From Bradyrhizobiaceae bacterium (lineage in GTDB: Bacteria; Pseudomonadota; Alphaproteobacteria; Rhizobiales; Xanthobacteraceae), in the NCBI GenBank assembly GCA_003105195.1, contig PQAH01000029.1:1-45373 (forward strand): DNA of 45,373 bases, read 5' to 3'. Each line of letters starts with the position of its first letter. Within the stretch, counting starts at the first letter, position 1. Below the pieces are notes generated by a model. The model was not told the DNA's origin. It did no database searches and saw only the letters and a list, made by a program, of their open reading frames with translations. Shown piece after piece: positions 38,531-45,373 of this stretch. Made by a program: the position numbers and the translations under genes.

Positions 38531-40141
38531 TCAGTGCGGTACGACAGCGGCGGGACGGAAGGTCCAACCGGGCTTGACGGGCGGCCCGGCGGGACCGGCT
38601 CCGCGCGCGGGGGTGTGCGCGAGCGCGAAGCCCTGGTTGAAGGCCGCACGCGTGATCAGGACGAGCTTCAGGACCCAGCCGGCCGCGAAGGCCGCGAGCC
38701 CGCCGAGCCAGAGCCAGGGGACAAAGTCGGCCGTGACCAGGCCGGCCGCGAGGATCGGGACCGGCAGCGCCGTGCCGGGCAGCCACAGCCAGGGGCTGAC
38801 GCGTCCGAGCGCGTCGAGGGTGGCGGTCGGCGCGCCGTCGCGCGCGAGCGCGGCGCGGTAGCCGAGCCAGGCGAGCGCGCGCAGCACGACCAGCGCCAAC
38901 AGGGCGCCTGCCACCAGGGTTGTCGCCGCTGCCGGCGGCTGCAGCAGGGCGCCGAGCGCGAGGAACAGCCCGGCCCCCTCGGCGAGGCCGGTGCTCACGA
39001 TCAGCGGCACGATCGCCGGCACGCGCCAGGCCGGGATGCCGCGCGCCGCCGTGAGGATCCGCGCCTGGCAGTAGAGGAAGCCGAGGCCCGTGATGGCCGC
39101 CGCCCCCACGAGCGCCGGGTGGCCGTACCACAGCCCGAGCGCGCCGAGCGGAAACAGGAACGCCGCCACCAGCGCCTCCCGGGTCATCCAGGAGCGCTGC
39201 GGATGCCGCAGCACGTTGAGAAACCGCCACGGCCGCCCGATCTCCAGCCAGACCAGGAACAGCCCCGTCGCCACGAGGGCGAGCGCGGCCAAGCCGATCA
39301 GCCGATGCGGCATCGCGACCAGGCTCGCGAGCCCGAAAGCCACGAGCAGCCCGGTGCCGGCGCCGCCGCCCATGAAGTTGCCGGCCGCGCGCCAGTCCCA
39401 GTGGCTCTGCAGCGCGGGCGCGATCCCCTTCGCGCGGGTCGGCGCGGGCGTCTGCGACGCCGGGTCGGCAGCCGCCTCCGGCGCCGGATCGCTCGTGCGG
39501 TCCGCGTAGAGATAGTAGAAGCCCGGGCCGGTGCCGAGCTCCTCGTGCATGCGGAAGTGCCGCTGCTCGCGCAGCAGCCGCGAGACGTTGCTCTCCGGAT
39601 CGTCGAGGTCGCCGAAATGCAGGGCGCTCGCGATGCAGGCATTGGCGCAGGCGGGCGTCGCGGCCGGGTCCATGCCCGGCACCAGGCCGCCGGCGAGGCC
39701 GGCATCGATGCGCTCGACGCAGAAGGTGCATTTCTGCGCCACGCCGAGCCGGTCCGGGTCGAACCGCTCGACCTCGTTGCGGGTCGCGACCTCGCCATAG
39801 GCGAAGCGCGGCGCATCCACCTTGAAGCGCGCCTGATAGGGGCAGGCGACCGCGCAATAGGCGCAGCCGATGCAGATGTCGTAGTCGATGGTGACGATGC
39901 CGTCGGCGCGCTTGCGCGTCGCCGTCGAGGGACAGACGTCGAGGCACGGCGGATCGGCGCAATGCTGGCACCCGACCGGCACGAAGGTGCGGCTCACCTC
40001 CGGATAGCTGCCGGCCTCGATGTCGAGCACCTTGCGCCACTGCACCGCCGGCGAGGTCGCGTTCGCGTGCTTGCAGGCCGCCGTGCAGGTCTGGCAGCCG
40101 ACGCAGCGCTCCAGGTCCGCGACCATCGCCCAGCGTGTCAT
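38531..40141 (-). CDS. padCD: Phenylacetyl-CoA:acceptor oxidoreductase, fused iron-sulfur and membrane-anchor subunit (PadC-PadD)
   Basis: Residues 1 to about 200 form a DmsB/PsrB-like electron-transfer subunit with four [4Fe-4S] motifs: [40 protein letters not shown] and CTFCVERI with the later CANAC. After a linker rich in Ala and Pro (about 215-240), residues 245 to 515 form an NrfD/DmsC-like membrane anchor with about eight helices that passes electrons to quinone. In Thauera and Aromatoleum these are separate PadC and PadD; here they are one 536-residue chain. The start overlaps the padB stop (ATGA). The enzyme oxidises phenylacetyl-CoA at the alpha-carbon toward phenylglyoxylate. Confidence 0.85.
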   Translation of the reverse strand: MTRWAMVADLERCVGCQTCTAACKHANATSPAVQWRKVLDIEAGSYPEVSRTFVPVGCQHCADPPCLDVCPSTATRKRADGIVTIDYDICIGCAYCAVACPYQARFKVDAPRFAYGEVATRNEVERFDPDRLGVAQKCTFCVERIDAGLAGGLVPGMDPAATPACANACIASALHFGDLDDPESNVSRLLREQRHFRMHEELGTGPGFYYLYADRTSDPAPEAAADPASQTPAPTRAKGIAPALQSHWDWRAAGNFMGGGAGTGLLVAFGLASLVAMPHRLIGLAALALVATGLFLVWLEIGRPWRFLNVLRHPQRSWMTREALVAAFLFPLGALGLWYGHPALVGAAAITGLGFLYCQARILTAARGIPAWRVPAIVPLIVSTGLAEGAGLFLALGALLQPPAAATTLVAGALLALVVLRALAWLGYRAALARDGAPTATLDALGRVSPWLWLPGTALPVPILAAGLVTADFVPWLWLGGLAAFAAGWVLKLVLITRAAFNQGFALAHTPARGAGPAGPPVKPGWTFRPAAVVPH

Positions 40142-42873
40142 GCGGCGCGTCCCATCGGCGTGATCTTCACCTTGACGAGGTCGGCGCTCGAGCCGGTCGC
40201 GTCGGTGAGCTCGAGCATCATCGGCACGAGCGCGTTCATGCTGGGTGCGCCGAGGTCCTTGGCGAAGGGCGTCGCCCAGTGGTCGAACTGGCCGATCATC
40301 AGCAGCGTGTCGGGGCGGATGCCCTCGCACACCATGACCCGGCCCTGCGTGTGGTTGAGCGGCGAGCGCACCTCGACGAGATCGCCGTCACCGATGCCGA
40401 GGCGCGCCGCCGCGGCCGCATTCATGACCACGCTGCCGTGGCCCGCGACATTGTCGGCGACCTCGCGGATCATCTGCAGGCCGACATTGCCGCCCCAGGA
40501 ATACTGCATGCTGCGCGCCGTGATGAGCCAGAACGGATAGTCCTCGATGCGCACGCTGAAATGCCGGGCGAGCGCGTCCTCCCACAGCCCCGCGAGGTCG
40601 CGCCATTTCGGCAGCGGCTCGTACTCCTCGAGCTGGCGGTCCCACCACGTGATCCCCTGCTCGTGCAGGCGATGGCCGAGCTCGTGGCCGATGCGGGTGA
40701 GGCGCTCCTGGTAGGGCAGCTCGAAGCGCAGGCCCTGCTCGACCACGCGCGGATAGAGGTACCACTGCAGCCGCGGAAACGGCTTCACGCGGAAGCCGTG
40801 CTCCCGGAACCAGGCGAGGCCCTGCGATTCCGCCCCGTCCGTCAGCTCGGCGGAGGCGGCGCGGCAGACCGCGTCCCAGATCTCCTCGACGCCGTGGGCC
40901 TGCGCGGGCGCGAGCGAGAAGTCGTAGCCCTCCCCCGACAGGCGGATGCCCGCGGCGCCGCGATTGATCGCCTCGTTGTAGGGCGCGAGCAGGCCGGTGC
41001 GGTGCGCGAGCTCGGTCGCGATCCAGGTGAAGTCGCGCGCCTCGCCCTGCGCGGGCACCGCCTGGTCGCGCAGCGCGAAGCCCTGGTGGTCCCAGAACTG
41101 CTCGACATATTTGGTGCCGCCGATGCGCAGCAGCTGCAGCCCTTCGAGGTCGGTGCAGTCCGGCAGCAGCACGTCGGCCACGTGATTGGTCTCGTCGCGC
41201 GTGTAGGCGAAGCAGACCACGAACGGAAAGCGCGCCATGGCGGCGCCCACCGCCTCGGTGTCCCAGAACGAGATCGCCGGATTGGTGCGGTAGACGAACC
41301 AGACATCGGGCGGCGTCGCCTGCGGCAGGTGCTCGAAGTCCTCGCCCTGCATCATCCAGGCGAGATGCGTCGGCCCGAGCGCCTGGCTCCAGGCCGAGTT
41401 GGCGACCAGCGGCACCAGCGTGCGGTGCGCGCTGCGCACCGGCGGGCGCGATACCCAGGTCTCCTTCTCGGTCGGGTTCATCGGGTAGTGCATGAACCCG
41501 TCCGGCCCCGGCGTGACGCTCGACCAGCGATTGTCGGCCGGCCGGTTGAGCCGCACGGTGGTGCCGAGCGTGCCTCCCGGCACCTCGAGCGCGCCGACCA
41601 GGCAGGCGAGCAGCGTGCGCGCCCAGCAGCATTCGTAGCCGCCCCAACCGTTGTTGACGGTCTTGCCGAGCGAGATCGCGACCGGGCGGAACGGCAGCTC
41701 CCGCCCCTCGATCGTGATCGTCTCGCCGATGCGCGCGTGATCCAGGAACTCGTTGGCGACGCGGCGGATGGTGGCCGCCGGCACGTCGCAGATCGGCGCC
41801 GCCCATTCGGGCGAGTAGTCTTTCACATGGGTGACGAGATGCGCGAAGGCGGGGCGCACGCGCACGCCCGCATGCGACCACGTCTCGCGGTCGGGACCGA
41901 CCTCGATCCCGTCCGCCGTGAACTCCCCGTCGAGCGCCGGGTCGGTGCCGGGCACGTCGAACGCGACGGCGCGTCCGGCGGCGAGATCCCACACCAGTGG
42001 CTTGCGGGTCCCGGCATCGCGCAGGAAGTAGCCGTGCGGCCCGATCAGGTAGGGCGAGGAGGTGTGGCGCTTCAGGAACACCCCGTCGAGGAACTCGCGC
42101 GCATGCTCGTGCAGCAGCACGTGGATCATCGCGAACATGAAGGCCGCATCGGTCTTCGGCTTGATCGGAATCCATTCCGCCGAACAGGCACCCGTCACCG
42201 ACAGGTGCGGCTCGATCTGCACCCGCTTCATGCCGCGCTTGCGCGCGTCCGCGTGCCGTTTCACCCCGCAGACGCCGCCCGAGGCCTCCACATTGGCACC
42301 GAACGAGACCAGGTACTCGCACAGCGGCGTGTCGGGCGAGACCGTGAAGGCGCGGTGCCACAGCTCGCCGTAGAGATGCTCGGAGTGGTAGCACTTCACG
42401 CCCTGGCCGGAGCCGAAGCTCATGTCGACCGGCCCCCAGGCCGCGAGGAACGCGGGCAGCGTGCCCATATAGGCGGTGGGCGTGCCGCCGCCGCCGAAGC
42501 TCGCCGCCACGCGCGGATAGCCGGCCTCGTCGGTGAGCCCGGCGGCGCGGGCCGCCTGCAGCTTCGCGGCGATCAGATCGAGCGCCTCGTCCCACGAGAT
42601 CGGCACGAAGCCCGGGTCCTCGTTGCGGCCCTTCTTCGGGTTCGTGCGTTTCATCGGCCGCAGGATGCGGTGCGGGTTGTAGGCCTTCTGCACCAGGCCG
42701 AACGCCTTGACGCAGGCCTTGCCGCCGGCCGGATGCACGTCGGCCGCATCGAAGTTCGGCCGCACCTCGGTGGCGACGCCGTCCTCGAGGCGGACCTGCA
42801 GCAGGTCCGGCCCGGCCACGCACTGGTAGCAGTAGGTGGAGACCGTGCGCTCAGTCCGCGGCTTCGCGCCCAT
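40138..42873 (-). CDS. padB: Phenylacetyl-CoA:acceptor oxidoreductase, molybdenum catalytic subunit (PadB)
   Basis: This 911-residue member of the DMSO reductase family carries bis-MGD molybdenum. The N-terminus shows an Fe-S region with C15-x2-C18 (YCYQC) and C54 (GGKACVKAF), but no cysteine at the usual third position, where VAGPD follows. The molybdenum-region loop [16 protein letters not shown] puts C161 where the metal ligand is expected. Downstream are [35 protein letters not shown] and the pterin-binding C-terminal domain ([21 protein letters not shown]). There is no twin-arginine signal, so it faces the cytoplasm. It was called PadB on architecture and on the adjacent Fe-S/anchor fusion and phenylacetate-CoA ligase; another CoA-ester or aromatic hydroxylase remains possible. 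Confidence 0.8.
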   Translation of the reverse strand: MGAKPRTERTVSTYCYQCVAGPDLLQVRLEDGVATEVRPNFDAADVHPAGGKACVKAFGLVQKAYNPHRILRPMKRTNPKKGRNEDPGFVPISWDEALDLIAAKLQAARAAGLTDEAGYPRVAASFGGGGTPTAYMGTLPAFLAAWGPVDMSFGSGQGVKCYHSEHLYGELWHRAFTVSPDTPLCEYLVSFGANVEASGGVCGVKRHADARKRGMKRVQIEPHLSVTGACSAEWIPIKPKTDAAFMFAMIHVLLHEHAREFLDGVFLKRHTSSPYLIGPHGYFLRDAGTRKPLVWDLAAGRAVAFDVPGTDPALDGEFTADGIEVGPDRETWSHAGVRVRPAFAHLVTHVKDYSPEWAAPICDVPAATIRRVANEFLDHARIGETITIEGRELPFRPVAISLGKTVNNGWGGYECCWARTLLACLVGALEVPGGTLGTTVRLNRPADNRWSSVTPGPDGFMHYPMNPTEKETWVSRPPVRSAHRTLVPLVANSAWSQALGPTHLAWMMQGEDFEHLPQATPPDVWFVYRTNPAISFWDTEAVGAAMARFPFVVCFAYTRDETNHVADVLLPDCTDLEGLQLLRIGGTKYVEQFWDHQGFALRDQAVPAQGEARDFTWIATELAHRTGLLAPYNEAINRGAAGIRLSGEGYDFSLAPAQAHGVEEIWDAVCRAASAELTDGAESQGLAWFREHGFRVKPFPRLQWYLYPRVVEQGLRFELPYQERLTRIGHELGHRLHEQGITWWDRQLEEYEPLPKWRDLAGLWEDALARHFSVRIEDYPFWLITARSMQYSWGGNVGLQMIREVADNVAGHGSVVMNAAAAARLGIGDGDLVEVRSPLNHTQGRVMVCEGIRPDTLLMIGQFDHWATPFAKDLGAPSMNALVPMMLELTDATGSSADLVKVKITPMGRAA

Positions 42874-42885
42874 GGCGGCTCACCG

Positions 42886-43302
42886 TCATGCGGCCGGTGA
42901 CGCAGCGCGCTTCGCCGCCTTGGCCTTGAGCCGCTCGTGGGTCTTGGCGACGTCCACGACGAAGCGGGTGTGCGTGCCGCGACCGATCTCCTCGAGCTCG
43001 TCGCGCGCCACCACCGCGAAGCTCACCTTGCGGCCCTCGACCGCGGTGACGGTCGCCGTGATCTCGGCCGCCATGCCGAGCAGGGTCGGCGCCGTGTGCC
43101 TGACCGCGATGTCCATGCCGACCGAGTCCTCGCCGGCGTCGGAATGCTCGAGCAGCAGCTCGCGGCAGGTCTGCTCGATGTCGCGCACCAGGTAGGGCGT
43201 GCCGTAGACCCGCCCCTCCTGGCCCATGAAGCTGATGGTGCGGTCGCGGTCCACCGTGACGCGATTGACGCGCGAGAGATCCGGTTTCAGGCTGGCTTTC
43301 AT
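42886..43302 (-). CDS. Hotdog-fold thioesterase, FlK-like; candidate phenylglyoxylyl-CoA hydrolase
   Basis: The 138-residue protein resembles fluoroacetyl-CoA thioesterase FlK. The catalytic triad positions are kept as T35 (VYGTPYLV), E43 (RDIEQTC) and H69 (AVRHTAPTLLG), with EEIGRGTHTRFVV near the C-terminus. ATG 43302 follows GAGGAAACG; an ATG at 43338 is less likely. It is the first gene of the pad operon, 12 bases before padB. PadB-type oxidation of phenylacetyl-CoA yields a phenylglyoxylyl-CoA stage that must lose CoA, so a hydrolase there makes sense, although a detoxifying role for an accumulated aryl-CoA is also possible. Identity of the substrate is inference. Confidence 0.8.
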   Translation of the reverse strand: MKASLKPDLSRVNRVTVDRDRTISFMGQEGRVYGTPYLVRDIEQTCRELLLEHSDAGEDSVGMDIAVRHTAPTLLGMAAEITATVTAVEGRKVSFAVVARDELEEIGRGTHTRFVVDVAKTHERLKAKAAKRAASPAA

Positions 43303-43410
43303 GTCGTTTCCTCGCCGATGCGTCGCGAGCCGCGGCACCGGTCATCGTCGGGGTGAAGCTCGCCGCGAATTACGCATCGCCATACCTATTGGCGCTGCGC
43401 AAAAAGGTCA

Positions 43411-43424
43411 TTGACCGATATCAA
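43411..43424 (-). promoter_or_regulatory. FNR/AadR-type box upstream of the pad operon
   Basis: TTGAC-CGAT-ATCAA fully satisfies TTGAY-N4-RTCAA. It lies 108 bases upstream of the thioesterase start (ATG 43302) and is the best-matching FNR-type site near the pad genes. Confidence 0.65.
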
Positions 43425-43467
43425 GAAGAGCGCCGCGTGGGCCGTCGCCCCCGGCCGCGAAAGCCGT

Positions 43468-43554
43468 CGCCGCCGCACGCGCTGGGACGCGCGGCGGCGG
43501 CGCTCCGGAAGAAGGCGCTGAACGGATCGGGGCGGACGCGCTGCATCCGCCCCG
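43468..43554 (-). terminator. Two GC-rich hairpins after the orphan binding-protein gene
   Basis: CGGGGCGGA (43528-43536) pairs with TCCGCCCCG (43546-43554), a perfect 9-bp stem starting 5 bases after the stop at 43560 on the minus strand. A second stem, CGCCGCCGC (43468-43476) with GCGGCGGCG (43491-43499), follows. Neither has a T-run, so intrinsic termination is uncertain, but both would insulate the pad promoter from the upstream gene. Confidence 0.5.
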
Positions 43555-43559
43555 GAACG

Positions 43560-44717
43560 TCACGAGCCGGAGTCGGCGACCATGGTCCAGTCGCCGTTCT
43601 TGATCTCGAGCATGCGGAACGCTGCGAGGCCGAGGCCCATGTGGTCGGTGGGCGACATGTTCACGATGCCGCCGGTGCCGACATAGCCCTTGGTCTTCTC
43701 GATCTCGTCGCGCACCTTGGCTTTGTCGGCGCTCTTCGCCCGCTGCAACGCGCCGACCAGGATCATCAGCCCGTCATAGGCGTGACCGCCGAAGGTCGAG
43801 ACCGGCTGGCCGGTCTTTTCCTGGTAGGTGCGCGCATAGTCGACGACCACCTTCTTCTGCGGGTCGCTGTCCGGCAGCTTGCTGGCGACCAGCAGCGCCG
43901 CGGCGGGCAGCCGCACGCCGTCCGCCGCCGTGCCGGCGAGGTCGATGAACTGCTTCGAGGCGACGCCGTGGCTCTGGTAGAGCGGCGCCGCGATGCCGAG
44001 CTGGCGGTAGTTGCGCGTCACGATCGCCGGCCCCTGGCCGAAGCCCGGATTGACCACCGCCTGCACGCCCGCCTTGCCCTTGATGTTGGTGAGCTGCGGG
44101 GTCATGTCGCTGTCGCGCGGGCCGTAGTTCTCCTCGTGCAGGATCTTGATCCCGGCCTTGGGCGCGACGCCCACGCACTGGTCGCGCATCGACTTGCCGA
44201 ACGCGTCGGTGCCCGAGATGAGCGCGATCTGGGTCAGGTTGCGCCGCTTGAGGTCGGCGAAGATCTTCTCGCAGGCCATGCGGTCGGTGTGCGGCGTCTT
44301 GAACACCCACTTGCGCACCGGCTCGACGATCTGCACGGCCCCGGCGAGCGAGATGAACGGAATCTGCGCCTCCTCGAACACCGGGATCATCGCCATGGTG
44401 GCGCCGGTCGTGGTGCCCCCGACCATCGCGAACACCTTGTCCTCCTCGACCAGGCGGGTCGCGAAGGTGCGCGCCTTGTTGGCGTCGCCGCCGTCGTCGT
44501 AGACGACGAGCTCGAGCTTCTGGCCGTTGACGCCGCCCTTGGCGTTGATGGCCGCGACGTAGATCTCCAGCGTCTTCTTCTCCGGGTCCCCGAGGAAGGA
44601 CGCCGGGCCCGTTACCGACAGGACCGCGCCGACCTTGATCTGGGCCGATGCCTCATGGGCAAACAAGGCCGCAGACGCTACGCAAGCGGCCGCGACGAGG
44701 CGATGCAGTCTTCTCAT
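43560..44717 (-). CDS. ABC transporter substrate-binding protein (HAAT family), Sec-exported, orphan
   Basis: This periplasmic binding protein has 385 residues. The N-terminus MRRLHRLVAAACVASAALFA ends in HEASA, a Sec signal peptide with probable cleavage before QIKVG. The mature part shows VGAVLSVTGPASFLGDPEKK, VGGTTTGATMAMIPVFEEAQ and GGHAYDGLMILVGAL, typical of the Leu/Ile/Val-binding family. ATG 44717 follows GGAG; in-frame starts further upstream lack homology. No permease or ATPase adjoins it, so it probably uses LivHMGF elsewhere, perhaps the set at 13737-17095. Its position beside the pad operon suggests phenylacetate or a related acid as ligand. Confidence 0.9.
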   Translation of the reverse strand: MRRLHRLVAAACVASAALFAHEASAQIKVGAVLSVTGPASFLGDPEKKTLEIYVAAINAKGGVNGQKLELVVYDDGGDANKARTFATRLVEEDKVFAMVGGTTTGATMAMIPVFEEAQIPFISLAGAVQIVEPVRKWVFKTPHTDRMACEKIFADLKRRNLTQIALISGTDAFGKSMRDQCVGVAPKAGIKILHEENYGPRDSDMTPQLTNIKGKAGVQAVVNPGFGQGPAIVTRNYRQLGIAAPLYQSHGVASKQFIDLAGTAADGVRLPAAALLVASKLPDSDPQKKVVVDYARTYQEKTGQPVSTFGGHAYDGLMILVGALQRAKSADKAKVRDEIEKTKGYVGTGGIVNMSPTDHMGLGLAAFRMLEIKNGDWTMVADSGS

Positions 44718-44850
44718 CGTCCGATCTCCCTGAGCATGATGATCCTCCGAATGGTTGTTCATTCTTGGGTCGATGCCTATCAAACGCCCCCGCCCGCGGA
44801 CTTGACCAAACGCAAGGCCGCGGCGGCACTGCGGCCGTAGTCGACTCGCC

Positions 44851-45373
44851 ATGAGCGTGGAATCCCTGCGCCGCAGCCATGGCCTGGATCCGAAGAGCCG
44901 GCCCGTCCGGCTCGCGGCCGTCGTCTACCGATCCGGGTTTCCGATCGACGGCTTCATGGCGACGGTCGCGCATGAGCTGCGGGCCGCGGGCCTCGACGTC
45001 GCGGGCGTGATCCAGGAGAACGCCGGCGATGCGCCGACGCCCTGCGCCGCCATGGACCTCACGGACCTCGCCGACGGAACCCGCACCCGCATCTCGCAGG
45101 ACCTCGGGCCGCACGCGGAGGGCTGCCGGCTCGATCCGCAGGCGCTGACCCGCCTGGACGCACCCCTCGACCGCCGCATCGCGGCGCGCCCGGACCTCCT
45201 GCTCCTCAACAAGTTCGGCAAGGCGGAAGCCGAGGGCGACGGCTTGCGCGCGGTGCTGGCCCGCGCACTCGAGCGCGGCGTCCCGGTGCTCACGGCCGTG
45301 CGCCCGCCGCACACCGAAGCCTGGCAGGCCTTCCACGGCGGCCTGGCGGTCGAGCTCGCCCCCGACCTCGACG
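44851..45373 (+). CDS. DUF2478-family nucleotide-binding-like protein, cut by window edge
   Basis: The frame runs open from ATG 44851 to the end of the window (174 codons). Recognisable DUF2478 features are RLAAVVYRSGFPIDGFMATV (near residue 22), the strand VAGVIQEN, MDLTDLADGTRTRISQDLG (near residue 70), the GCRLDPQAL segment, LLLLNKFGKAEAEGDG (near residue 120) and PVLTAVRPPHTEAWQAFHGG. This family is related to P-loop NTPases and is often encoded near molybdenum transport or molybdoenzyme genes; the function is not established. Here it faces away from the orphan binding protein and lies near padB, itself a molybdoenzyme. No good ribosome site precedes the ATG, so the exact start is uncertain. 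Confidence 0.8.
   Translation, partial: MSVESLRRSHGLDPKSRPVRLAAVVYRSGFPIDGFMATVAHELRAAGLDVAGVIQENAGDAPTPCAAMDLTDLADGTRTRISQDLGPHAEGCRLDPQALTRLDAPLDRRIAARPDLLLLNKFGKAEAEGDGLRAVLARALERGVPVLTAVRPPHTEAWQAFHGGLAVELAPDLD

Noticed and set aside
40135-42900. A 921-codon open frame on the plus strand opposite padB
   Set aside because: High GC content leaves long open frames antisense to real genes. The translation is low-complexity (Arg, Ala, Gly, His-rich) and shows no motif, while the minus strand encodes a clear molybdoenzyme.
44802-44815. TTGACCAAACGCAA upstream of the orphan binding protein as an FNR box
   Set aside because: The right half has two mismatches; too weak to list without a score against background.

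Overview
The window is GC-rich, densely coded DNA, most likely from an alphaproteobacterium able to degrade aromatic acids anaerobically (denitrifying or phototrophic). The clues are a nuoABCDEF operon of alphaproteobacterial layout, hydroxybenzoyl-CoA reductase genes in the small-large-medium order of Rhodopseudomonas palustris hbaBCD, a class I (ATP-dependent) benzoyl-CoA reductase in bcrCBAD/badDEFG order, and intergenic palindromic repeats of alphaproteobacterial style. The genus cannot be fixed from the sequence alone.

Layout. 1-4492 (minus): respiratory complex I genes nuoA to nuoF, nuoF cut by the window edge. 4694-6318 (minus): an NnrS-like membrane protein behind an FNR-type box, a DUF59 iron-sulfur assembly factor, and the 21-codon stump of a short-chain dehydrogenase. 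6410-9190 (minus): acyl-CoA dehydrogenase and an aryl-CoA ligase, divergent from the three 4-hydroxybenzoyl-CoA reductase genes at 9423-13188 (plus). 13300-19926 (minus): a second aryl-CoA ligase, a Tat-type substrate-binding protein, LivH, a LivM-LivG fusion, LivF and a RidA-like protein. 20070-22467 (minus): glutaryl-CoA dehydrogenase, then a GNAT acetyltransferase and an Rrf2 (BadM-like) regulator. 22645-24194 (plus): a DUF2249 protein and a polytopic membrane protein. 24198-33756 (minus): one long operon, had-oah-dch-bcrCBAD-ferredoxin-hemerythrin-GNAT-GNAT. 33954-37047 (plus): korAB and a ferritin-like protein. 37176-43302 (minus): a hotdog thioesterase, padB, a padC-padD fusion and phenylacetate-CoA ligase. 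43560-44717 (minus): an orphan substrate-binding protein. 44851 to the end (plus): a DUF2478 protein, cut by the edge. No gap between genes exceeds about 260 bases, and no tRNA, rRNA, CRISPR array, transposase or phage gene was seen.

How it fits together. Phenylacetate enters by PaaK and PadB/PadCD, 4-hydroxybenzoate by a ligase and HcrCAB, and benzoate by a ligase; all converge on benzoyl-CoA. BcrCBAD reduces the ring with electrons from the 2[4Fe-4S] ferredoxin, which KorAB recharges. Dch, Had and Oah (the Thauera/Magnetospirillum branch) then hydrate, oxidise and open the ring, and GcdH acts on the glutaryl-CoA formed later. Regulation appears layered. FNR/AadR-like boxes (TTGAY-N4-RTCAA, exact or near) lie before at least six transcription units. 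A separate 20-bp palindrome around a central GTAC lies before the second ligase, between the GNAT and DUF2249 genes, and between had and korA; the Rrf2 regulator encoded here is the prime candidate to bind it. Three related GNAT acetyltransferases sit among the pathway genes and may act on the CoA ligases or on aromatic amines.
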